Of a stretch of DNA of 64,000 bases, positions 55,509-64,000 are shown piece by piece. The first letter of the stretch is position 1, and each line of letters opens with the position of its first letter. The DNA lies in NCBI GenBank assembly GCA_029237695.1, contig CM055274.1, positions 65,779,484 to 65,843,483 on the forward strand, in the 5' to 3' direction. The translations under genes and the position numbers were made by a program. The notes under the pieces are model-generated. The model did no database searches. It was not told the DNA's origin and worked only from the letters and a program-made list of their open reading frames with translations. Source of the DNA: Conchocele bisecta. Its lineage: Eukaryota > Mollusca > Bivalvia > Lucinida > Thyasiridae.

Positions 55509-55858
55509 ATGTCAGTTGACAAACTTTATTTTGCTATGATTGATGTAGGCTACACTGCCCTTAAACACCGCATGGTTGGTGCAAAGGGTATGATTCGTCT
55601 GGCCCGAGATTCTCTCGAGAGTGGCGGGAGGACGAAAAAGCGGCCACCCTTTTCGCAAAGCGGATGTTAGATTCCTCCACCAATCCTGGGGGATTAGATT
55701 TTCCCAAGTTCCTTCAGAACTTAACCCCCAATCGCGATTGTACTTCCAACAAAGGTTTATTGTTATCGACGCAGTTACCGGACGATCTGGCGAGGGCATG
55801 TTGGAGATTGTCCGATATATTAGAATACATCGCATACGATGAACACGCGCAAACTTAA
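55509..55858 (+). pseudogene. Small Polinton ORF before the integrase, one frameshift
   Basis: The frame from Met 55509 (MSVDKLYFAMIDVGYTALKH) changes near 55630. The matching continuation is at about 55640-55858 (LDSSTNPGGLDFPKFLQNL ... DDLARACWRLSDILEYIAYD). The total is about 115 residues, mostly helical. It overlaps the integrase start by 20 bp. An AT-rich leader (attgattattttaaataat) precedes it. There is no known family beyond occurrence in this slot. Confidence 0.55.
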
Positions 55859-56874
55859 TACCAAACTATCGGTTCGCCTAACGCGCAAGCTAGCGAACAT
55901 GTACTATAGCCCCCGCGGCTACTGGAAGGGACTCGCTGCCATCAAGAACCTCGCGGCGGCGACCAAGGTTTCAGAAAACGCTGTCAAGGAATGGCTCAAG
56001 AAGCAGGCCATCTGGCAGATCTATTTACCCGCGCCTCACAATATTCCGCGCCCGAAATTCGACGTGCCGGTACCGAACCAAGTTCACCAAGCGGTTCTCC
56101 TGTTTCTCCCTCACAATCGCGTCGGTCGTAAGACGTACAAGTACGCGCTGACAGTCGTTGAAGTAGCGAGTCGTTATAAGTGGGCTGAGCCGTTGGCCAC
56201 TAAAGAGTCTAAGGAGGTGGCCGAGGCTCTCTCCCAAATATATAAGAGGAGTCCTCTCAAATGGCCGAATCTTCTCCAGGTCGATCCCGGCCGCGAGTTC
56301 ATGGGCGCGGTCTCTCATCTATTGTCTAAGCACGAAGTTTCTGTCAGACGCGGCCGCGTCAACATCCACCGGGACCAGGGGATCGTGGAACGCTTCAATC
56401 GAACCCTGGCTGAGAGACTGTTCGGACACCAATAAGCTAAAGAACTTGTAGACCCTCATTCGCGATCGACCGAGTGGGTGGCCAGACTGCCCGCCGTGGT
56501 CTCCGCACTGAACGGAGAGGTGACCAGATTGATAGGTAAGAAGCCCGTAGATGCTATCAAGTTTAAAAGGGTGACGAGCGAGCCCTCTGCCGTCTCGCGC
56601 GGGCGGACCTGTTGGTTTAGAGGAGCAACGGCTTCCATCGGATATTGACGTCCGGTACCTCTATCAACCGGGAGAGCTCGAAGGTGGCAGCCGCCGCGCG
56701 ACTGATCCTCCCCGTGGTCTCTCAATGTATATCATCTAGATCGATCTATTACCAAGCCCGATGAGCCCGTGCTCTACTATTTTGGATGATGGGCCATCTC
56801 GAGGGTTTGTTCGCGAAGAACTTCTCGCGGTGCCTTCTGACACCCAGCTACCCCCGGATCGTCAGAGTCTTTAG
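55839..56874 (+). pseudogene. Retroviral-type (rve) integrase, decayed
   Basis: The N-terminal region has a helix-turn-helix (IKNLAAATKVSENAVKEWL), then the rve core: FDVPVPNQVHQAVLLFLP, KYALTVVEVASRYKWAEPL, LLQVDPGREFMGAV (second catalytic Asp) and DQGIVERFNRTLAERLF (Glu). The Ala-Val-Leu in HQAVLL stands where relatives have Ala-Asp-Leu, so the first catalytic Asp appears lost. A TAA at 56433-56435 interrupts the frame. The same frame continues (TEWVARLPAVVSALNGEV) and later shifts, with a chromo/SH3-like tail (VRYLYQPGELEGGSRRATDP, then GPSRGFVREELLAVP) ending at 56874. It would insert the element with a 5-6-bp target duplication. The polymerase gene converges 32 bp away. Confidence 0.85.
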
Positions 56875-56906
56875 TATTCTCTCTCAGAGTTCTTTTTTTT
56901 TTTTAC

Positions 56907-59900
56907 CTATCCTATAGGCTCGGTGTGTAACCCGTCTTCCATCACTCTCCTCTTGTCGTAGTACGCCGAGAGTCCTAATTTTTGTTGACAGTACGTCTTC
57001 ATCACCCCGTTTATCATTCGGAATCCCCTGTTCTCCGCCATATCCCTACCCCCTTCGAGAGCACTCTTATACCTTCCCCAAGTCAGATCGTTAGATCCCT
57101 TCGACATCCCCTTGGCCGAGTGCTTAGATTTTCCATCACTGCTCACGTAGTAACACTTGCTACACAGAGCGATGGCTCTATCCCCTTCGAATTCCAGCTT
57201 GAACAGTCCCGGAGTTCTGTTGCTCCACACGTCCCACGCCAACCACTCGGTCTTCTCCTTATTAAACTTTCTCTTCATATTCTTTCTCACCACCGCCGCC
57301 AGCGTCTTCTCCGACAGCGCGAAGTACATGCTGTCAGTGTCCATCTGTATCAGTTCGAAATCTCCGCGATCCACGTACTTGTCCAAGAAATCGTAGTAGA
57401 ACTCCAGCATCCGGAGCTTGGCCAACTGGTAGACCGCTATGCCACACTGAAACGGTCTGTTGATCACCACTCGAGTCTTCCTGCTCGATATCTCGTAAGC
57501 CTCCCCAATCTCCTCCAGGTCTTCGAACCACGCCGACCTCAGTGCCCGATCGACAGTCTTCTCATCCTTCGTATATGTGGTGTTCAGGTGTCTCTCTTGT
57601 GCCTCTATCAGCTTGCCACAACACGCGTTGCCAACCAGTTTGAATATCTCCGCCAACACCGCCTTGCTCTTGTCGACGTCCCCCGTCCGTCTAGCAGCGG
57701 TGACCTCTTTAACGAACCATTGAAACGGTTTGCCGGGCGTGTAGTCTATCACCCTATGCACCGCCTTGACGATCAGACCGTGCTCCAGATACCACTTTAG
57801 CAGCGGGGAGTATATGATCATCTTCTTGGCGGACATTGCCCCCACGAGCTTTCTCTGTCCTTCGACTCTTTTCCTACCGGTCCCGGCCAGGTAGTCCTTC
57901 ATGTGCTGCGGAACCTCGTTCTCATCGACTTCTCGATTAACGAACAGCGGTGACATTTCCGAGAACTTGTCTCAACGTTTCAGGGACCTCTATATCCAAC
58001 TCCGCAAATCCGAACCACTTTTCACTCCTGACCTTCCTCACGAAACGGTCTATATACGACTGTCTTTCCGGGTCGTCACACGTCCATATCTGCTCCTCAC
58101 CACACGGCATGTCCTTTGACAGAGTAGATAGGTATAGAGCATTGGCATCGTACCCCAGCACCGCCTTGCACATCTTCTCCTCCCGACTCCCCACCTGACC
58201 CCTGATCGTTGACCTTCCAGCCTCGGCGTATCTGGAGAATACTATGGACGGACCACCGACCAATCCCTGCTTTATCATCTCGTAAGTTTCAGACTTTGGT
58301 GACCACAGCTCGGGCGTATCCGCCTTCCCATCGATCGACCCGCGGAGTAGGTACTGAAGGGAAACACCGGGCAGAGGCACAGCATCCTTGAGTATGTCCA
58401 CACCTCTTCCCCTGTAGAACTCCGTCATTTTAGTCAGAGCCTCCGGGAACGGTCCTACATCCAAGTCGTTGTAGTGTTGCAACCATTCCTTGAACGTCTT
58501 CATCCCCTTTTCTCGGAATACCTTCTTACACTCTTTCCACTCGGACAACGACAGTAGGAACTCACCCTTCAACCTCGAGTACCACTCGGGATAGTCTGGC
58601 AGCCCCGGATGGTCGAGCTTGTCCGCGCTATCGAACCACTCGTATGGAAAGTGAGACTTTACTGTTTTACAGTCGTACGCCTTAACCCACCGGTCGTACG
58701 TGGTACCGGGTCCCAGATACTGGATGATGTCGAGAAATCTAAACTCCGGGGTAAACAGAAACATCGTCGTGCTGGCTCTCTTTCCGACCATCACCTTATT
58801 CACGGTGGCCGCCAACTTCTCTACAAAGTACTGCTTGATGAGGTTCAGGTCGTACCTGCTACAGTTGAACCCCACCACCGGGACTTGGTCAATCCAAGAA
58901 ATAATCTTTGCTTGCTGAGACTTCGATAACATATCTATGTCGGCCGGCAGATTCTTCTTCCTAACCCCCTCCCTGATTGCCTTTCCTCTCATCTGCAGCT
59001 CGGTCATGAACTTCTCGACTAGCGTGTCGGGATCTCGTTCGCATAGGTGTGTGATCCCTTCATGCATCGTTTCCCCCAACGACACCGATATAGGAACGTG
59101 CTCGACCTCGAAGGTCAGGTCTTTGGTGGGTCGCGTGGTTTTTGACTTGTCGAGATACGCCTCGAAGTCGTAGACTATCTGGTGGGGGTACAGAGTCGTC
59201 TCCTCGCGTGGCGATTGTGGATAGTAGGTATTCACCTCATTCAACCACTCGCACTCCCACATCACCACCAGCTCGTAACCCGCCTTCCTTATCTTGGCGT
59301 CTTGAATTTTCGTCCTCTTGTACAACGATCTCGCGTTACCTCTCATGCAATGCCTCGGACACCCGTGCCAGTAGCATCCGTGAAACTGAAACACGGTCTC
59401 GGTCTCGTGACAGTAACCGTCGACCGGATCACCGGCCACCCACCTCTCACCACCGTGACCGCAGTTGGCGTGATGTATGTGCTTTCCCACCCTCTCTTCT
59501 CTGCTCAACCATTGAATTGACCTCACACTCGCTGACCCCTTGGGATAGAACGCCTTCTCGTAGGCCGACTGCGGTCTCTCTACCCTCATTACCTGGACAT
59601 GTCACCAACGGTCTTCCCACCCATGCAGGTGGTCGCGTGCCTGTGCATGTTACACGACTTTGTGAACCGTTGTTGACATCCGGTGCACCCGTACTCGTTC
59701 GTCATCTTGCGGAGATTCGTTATGAGGAATGAGTGACCTCCAAACATTCCTATCGTCATTGTCTTCCCCCCAACCACGTCGTAATTTGCCGGAACCTTCA
59801 TGAGGTACCACACTCCGTCGGCGGTGGGCTCGTAAACGCGAATGCCCATCTTGAAGCGCTCTTCTACCTTCTTAATATCGTCCAGGGGGATTCCCTTACT

Positions 59901-60853
59901 ACCCGGTCCGTTATCGTGCCCGAGGTATTCGCGAGCCAGAGCTCGTGCCTTCCTACAACACCCGTCGGGTCTCCCTCCACGTTGGATGGCTATGCACCTA
60001 AACAGACACAAGTAGTCGTCGTACGTGTCGACGGAATACATTCCCTTTTTCTGTCTTAACCAGTCTGGGAGTTTTCCCGCTCCCATGAGAAGTTGTTGAG
60101 CATCGATGATCATCTTCACCTCGACCGATATCCAACGAACGAAGGTCCATTTTGTGTTTGGTCTATCGACTTTGTCGATGTCCATTCGACCTTTCTCTCT
60201 ATCGGATATCCAACTCTCGGCTTTGGCGATCTCGTTTATCCACGGACTGCCCTTTGATTGTTTGTGATAGATCATAGTAGCGTCGGTCTCTATGTTCCTA
60301 ATACGATACGAGCACGAATACCTCAGATAACATGCCGTGGTCATCTCTGGGCGAATTTGATTCATTATGCGATTAGCGATCTCCCCGTCTACCCCCCTCT
60401 CGAAAGTCCATACTATCTTCCTCCTACCCTATCAACAGTCCCTAACTTCGTCTTCGAGAGAATCCTGGGACCCTCCTCCACCAAAGCTCTGGCGATATCT
60501 CTCCTCTTCTTGGGAGGTCTCCCCACCAACCAACCCTTGATAAATCTTATTGTAGTAACGCCTTGTATAGGAGGGGTTTTCTACGTGCGCTGTGATCTTC
60601 TTTTACACGCTGCGCGTAAGCGGTGGCGCACAGACTGGCCGTCGTTTCGTTCTCCAATTTCTCGGAGCGTTTTTCGGGGTCGGCGGGCAGTCGTCCGGTC
60701 GAAACCGCACGCCGCCCGCAGCCTCTCCTCGTATAGGACGACGGCGTCGCGCGTTCCACTTATCCTATCTGCTATATCTTTCTTGAGTCTCAAACCTCTT
60801 AGGGAAATTCCCCAACTCTTAGCTTGCTCTCTCATTTGCTTTATGGTAGGCAT
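56907..60853 (-). pseudogene. Protein-primed family B DNA polymerase with N-terminal SAP and OTU-like regions
   Basis: From Met at 60853 there is a SAP-like helix pair (MPTIKQMREQAKSWGISLRG). Frames then shift near 60600 and 60425 into a region with DDYLCLFRCIAI and GGHSFLITNL, reminiscent of an OTU-like cysteine protease fold. A Cys2-His2 finger (CTGCQQRF ... HRHATTC) ends at 59589. Frame 59589-57937 carries FHGCYWHGCPRHC, exonuclease boxes YDFEAYLDK, GFNCSRYDLNLI and HYNDLDVGPF, and polymerase motif A YDANALYLS. A shift near 57950 leads to frame 57956-56907 with motif B GNACCGKLIE, motif C DTDSMYF and KGMSKGSN. All catalytic residues are present; only the frameshifts disable it. It would replicate linear element DNA from a protein primer. 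Confidence 0.9.
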
Positions 60854-60859
60854 TATACT

Positions 60860-61310
60860 GAGTATAACCAATAGATTTTTTATCTTCAATAGGGTGTAAG
60901 TTTATATTTATTCGTAATAAATATATGACAGATTGTTTTAATATACTTAGTATAACTTATGGATAACTTGTCTTTAATAGGGTGTCAGTTTATATTTGTG
61001 ACAGATTGGTGTAAAATACTGAGTATAACTTATAGATTTCTTATCTTTAATAGGGTGTCAGTTGTTATTTTATTCGTAATAAAGTATGACAGATTGTTGT
61101 ATATATATACTGAGTATATGGATAACTTGTCTTTAATAGGGTGTCAGTTTATATTTGTGACAGATTGCTGTAAATATACTGAGTATAACTTATAGATTTC
61201 TTATCTTTAATAGGGTGTCAGTTGTTATTTTATTCGTAATAAAGTATGACAGATTGTTGTATATATATATTGAGTATAACATAGGGATTTTTATCTATAA
61301 TAGGGTGTAT
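60860..61310. repeat. Subterminal tandem repeats at the right end of the Polinton
   Basis: The block tttaatagggtgtcagtt recurs at about 60887, 60974, 61047, 61132, 61205 and 61298. Spacing alternates between roughly 73 and 85 bp, a ~158-bp double unit. Each is associated with gagtataac and gtgacagattg. The unit derives from the inner part of the terminal repeat and lies directly upstream of the polymerase start, so it may be promoter or replication-origin DNA. The left end has only one unit. Confidence 0.75.
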
Positions 61311-61448
61311 CTTCTCATGTCATAAATATATGGTCTCGCGGTAATAGTATATAAGAGTCATAATGATTACAAGTTTCGTGTGGAAGCCACCACACGTAGT
61401 GGGTGGCTTCCATATAAACTTGTATCATTATGACTCTTATATACTACT
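61260..61448. repeat. Right terminal inverted repeat of the Polinton, with larger palindrome
   Basis: The outer ~104 bp (61345-61448) form a palindrome. Its loop region itself contains the inverted pair ggaagccacc and ggtggcttcc. The left end has a reduced version of this. Flanking gtatt (61449-61453) duplicates 40670-40674. Confidence 0.85.
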
Positions 61449-62080
61449 GTATTTTATTGAAACTGCGAAAAATCATACTTTTGTCGAAGGGGTGAATAGG
61501 TTTCCTCTTCTTTTTTTCCCACCAATTTTCTCTTTTCTCACAATTTGCTGCTCACACCCCTGAAGTACAGGGGCAGCTTCCTAACCATGACGCGGTTGTA
61601 CAAAGCACTAATGACTCGATAACTTTTCATTTGCGACTCATTAATTAATGTGTCATTATACCCCCACAAACAAAGTTTGTTGGGGGTATATAGGAGTCAG
61701 CTTTTCGGTCGGTCGGTCGGTCGGTCTGTTGGAAATTCCCTTCCGCTCTATATCTTCTACACCGATGCATGGATTATCAAATGGCTTGGCACAAATGTTT
61801 CTCATGATGAGAAGGTGTGTCGCAATCAATAACCATGCACCTATAGTGCGCTTTTAGTCGTGCAGTTTTAACCACACTTGTGGCTGTGATTGAAGAAATG
61901 TGGCATTTGAGTTTTGTGACCAGTGTAGATCCAGATCAGCTTGTGCATCTGTATGGTCTGAGCAGGGTCGGCACTGTTCGCTAGTACATCAATGAAACAC
62001 CTGTCACGCTACAAAGTAGAAATATTACAGGAATAAATTGCAACCAACATGAAAATTATGAAGATAGATTTGTTTTCTTA
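61449..62080. repeat. Hairpin-headed repeat start; otherwise no gene
   Basis: At about 61658-61700 a head hairpin (tacccccacaaac ... gtttgttgggggtata) is followed by (ggtc)n at 61706-61725. The rest has no recognisable end or gene. Host intron sequence of RRP8 should resume at 61449. Confidence 0.45.
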
Positions 62081-62083
62081 AAC

Positions 62084-62227
62084 TTATTTGTTCTTCTATA
62101 TACTGATGACACTGTTATCCTAAGCGAAACCGCAGAAGATCTAAAACATGCTATTGATGGATATGAACAATATTGTAACCAAAGGAATCTGACTGTGAAT
62201 ATAAGCAAAACAAAAATAGTAGTGTTT
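62084..62227 (+). pseudogene. LINE reverse-transcriptase fragment
   Basis: One frame gives LFVLLYTDDTVILSETAEDL then NLTVNISKTKIVVF. This is the YxDD box (here YTDD) and following segment of a non-LTR reverse transcriptase, different from the LINE at 8461-16800. About 48 codons only; flanks are non-coding. Confidence 0.7.
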
Positions 62228-62693
62228 CTGTATCATACTTCCCTGTTATATATGTTGCTATATAGCTTCTATTGGGGCTACCCATTCCGAATACAATTTA
62301 TTGACCCGCATCTAGTCCGCACTTACACCTGTCCCATCCCATATCGACCGCGCATGCGCGCACGGGAGACTTCCTCTTTGCTTCGGACGGCTGATGTGAA
62401 AGTATCCTTTTTGGTGCACCTTTTTGTTTGGCTGTTTTATATTCATGGTTATTGTCCGTAAGTAGGCAATAACGTATGTGATAGAGTGTGGGCTATTCAT
62501 TTCTATAAGTTGCTAGTCGAAAATATTTCATTTTGAAAATATTTCGAGTTTTTCTTAGTGTGGCCACACAGCGCGAACTTCGCGATTTTCCTATTATCGG
62601 ACGTTCCTATTTTCGACAAAGAAATTATTATTTTTTTTTTTTCGACTTTGTTTCGTTCGATATTTTGAATAAGTTTTCCGTACCGAGTTCACT

Positions 62694-64000
62694 ATGGGCA
62701 AAGGGAAGCCTAAGCCCAGTTCGGGTCAGCAAAATTTGGTGGTGGTCACAAAACGGGAACTTGTGATTCTCATGAGATAATTTGTTTCCGTTGTTGCTAG
62801 AGATAAAACGGTTGCTCTAAGGAGAAACCGTGCTTGTCTCAGCCCTATGGGGCCTCTAATGTGGAGGTGCTGACCATTAGGTCCTATCAGGGTAAGTATC
62901 AATCAGTGTTCGGCAAGATTCAGAAACTAAAGACTGTTTCTGAGTCCGAATAGTGGCAGGGTGTCTCTTATGACTGAGACATCCAACGTCGCTAGTTCTG
63001 CTCTGGGTGGTCCGCTACCCACTGAGTAAGGACACCGGACACCGGACACCGGACACCGGACACCGGACACCGGACACCGGACACCAGTTCTGCTCTGGGT
63101 TATACGCTAACCACTGTGCAAGAACACCGGACACCGGACATCAGTTCTGCTCTGGGTTATACGCTAATCTGGGTTATACGTTATACGGACACCGGACGGG
63201 TAACAGTATAGGACATTGGCCTACCGACACACTGTATTCGTCCAGAGGTGAGTCTGATGACGTCAGGCAGGGGCGCACAGACTCACCGATCAGGACGGGT
63301 AGATCAGGGTATAGTAGGAAGAGAGCTAGGTCTAGGTCATCTTCCAGTAGCTCGTCTACCAGCCTTATATATCCAGGAAAAACAGACGACATTCTAGGTC
63401 GTGTATAAGGCACGATCATAGACATAGATCACGGTCACGATCAGATGATAGGTCATCATCGAGGGACCAGACTATGGTCTTGTTATCCTCCATCTCTAGA
63501 AGATGGAGAATTTCAAAAGACAAAATGCACCAGGCTTGTCAGAGGAACGGGGCACTTCACCGGTACGGGTGAATGTTAACAATCCTCCAATGACATCAGG
63601 TGGGGAAGACAGGATGCACACTTTGAGTCATCTAGTGATAGAGGACTCAGGACTACTCGGCAGCTAGTGTAGCTGTGGAGGACGGGGCCCCTTCTTATCC
63701 GGAGACAGTAGCTTCGGTATACCAGTATCTGTCTCAGGATAGTTGGCCTGTTCTACCTGCGCTGGTGCCGAGGGCTAAGTCTCTGTGTGAAGCAGACTAG
63801 GTTACTGCTCTCAAGGGGATTCCTAGACTGCCTCAGTCCCACACTGTTGGAGCTCTGTTAGAGGAATTGAACAGGGCATTGGGATTTGACCCCAAAACAA
63901 AGTTGGATTTATTAAGCCCAATACTTTTCTGGCACATCAAGGGCTCAAGTATTATGTTATGCTTACATAAACTTGGCTCCTGGAGTATTCGGCCTTGGAC
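62694..64000 (+). pseudogene. Possible 5' (gag-like) region of a DIRS-like element
   Basis: An ATG at 62694 opens a short basic frame (MGKGKPKPSSGQQNLVVV). Further on are an Arg/Ser-rich stretch (RKRARSRSSSSSSS, about 63320-63350) and, near the window end, a helical segment (GALLEELNRALGFDPKTK) in broken frames. Such an RS-rich protein before the polymerase region occurs in DIRS-like elements, and a DIRS recombinase opens the window. The link is tentative. A (ggacacc)n heptamer run lies at 63030-63090. Confidence 0.3.
63030..63200 (+). repeat. (GGACACC)n heptamer microsatellite and satellites
   Basis: About eight perfect ggacacc heptamers (63030-63085) are followed by partial copies at 63120-63140 and 63185. 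They alternate with a ~50-bp segment, agttctgctctgggttatac, that is itself repeated. Confidence 0.75.

Larger units (their letters stand above)
40675..61448. mobile_element. Polinton/Maverick-like virus-derived element, 20.8 kb
   Basis: Termini AG...CT with long inverted repeats are flanked by the 5-bp duplication gtatt (40670-40674 and 61449-61453). The content is diagnostic: family B polymerase of the protein-primed type, rve integrase, double-jelly-roll capsid, packaging ATPase, fibre and several small virion-type genes. Gene order and sequence are closest, by recollection, to Polintons of cnidarians and molluscs. Most long genes have frameshifts, and at least two later insertions are present (SINE at 45551; repeats at about 41380-44190), so the copy is almost certainly defective. 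It lies in the RRP8 intron. Confidence 0.92.

Noticed and set aside
56982..57800. 272-residue plus-strand ORF opposite the polymerase
   Set aside because: It is antisense to well-conserved polymerase motifs; a shadow of GC-rich coding sequence.
62195..62461. 88-residue plus-strand ORF as a gene
   Set aside because: Only its first dozen codons continue the LINE reverse-transcriptase fragment; the rest has no coding character.

Overview
The window looks like molluscan (probably bivalve or gastropod) genomic DNA. It is AT-rich, spliced and dominated by nested repeats. Molluscan hallmarks are a SINE with an (actc)n tail, hairpin-headed elements with long internal arrays containing 'aaggtcaaggtca', and a DIRS-type recombinase. 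The species call is inference. Only one ordinary host gene is clear: a long exon of the rRNA-processing methyltransferase gene RRP8 (39603-40612, + strand).

Layout. 1-1240: tail of a DIRS-like tyrosine-recombinase retroelement. 1250-8460 and 16801-17740: two related repeat blocks with internal ~175-bp arrays. The second is split by a minus-strand LINE (8461-16800) bounded by identical 83-bp direct repeats. That LINE is itself split by a 4-kb hairpin-headed tandem-repeat element (9526-13585). 19950-23340: decayed, intron-containing MULE-type transposase gene with a pogo-like element in its intron. 23340-39500: repeat-rich DNA built mostly from hairpin-headed, tandem-core elements in both orientations, often nested. 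39600-40612: RRP8 exon. 61449-64000: repeats, a LINE reverse-transcriptase scrap and a region that may be the 5' part of another DIRS-like element.

The main discovery is a 20.8-kb Polinton/Maverick-like virus-derived element at 40675-61448. It lies in the RRP8 intron 62 bp after the splice donor, and is bounded by 5-bp target duplications (gtatt) and ~165-190-bp terminal inverted repeats whose outermost parts are palindromes. It encodes a protein-primed family B DNA polymerase, a retroviral-type integrase, a double-jelly-roll major capsid protein, a packaging ATPase, a coiled-coil fibre with a beta-rich head, and about ten further proteins that look like conserved genes of this element type without known function. 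The genes form blocks: a short rightward early-looking set on the left, leftward membrane and fibre genes, a rightward beta-rich/membrane gene, a leftward coiled-coil membrane gene, a tightly packed rightward morphogenesis operon (capsid, ATPase, four to five small genes, integrase), and the leftward polymerase on the right. A 17-bp AT-rich motif recurs upstream of several of these genes and is a candidate promoter.

This copy is damaged. Nearly every long gene has frameshifts, the integrase has lost its expected first catalytic Asp and has a nonsense codon, the capsid gene has an apparent internal deletion, and a SINE with a 15-bp target duplication interrupts one membrane-protein gene. Some indels may be assembly errors, since indel-dense patches also occur in the satellite arrays, but the SINE insertion and the substitutions point to a genuinely old copy.
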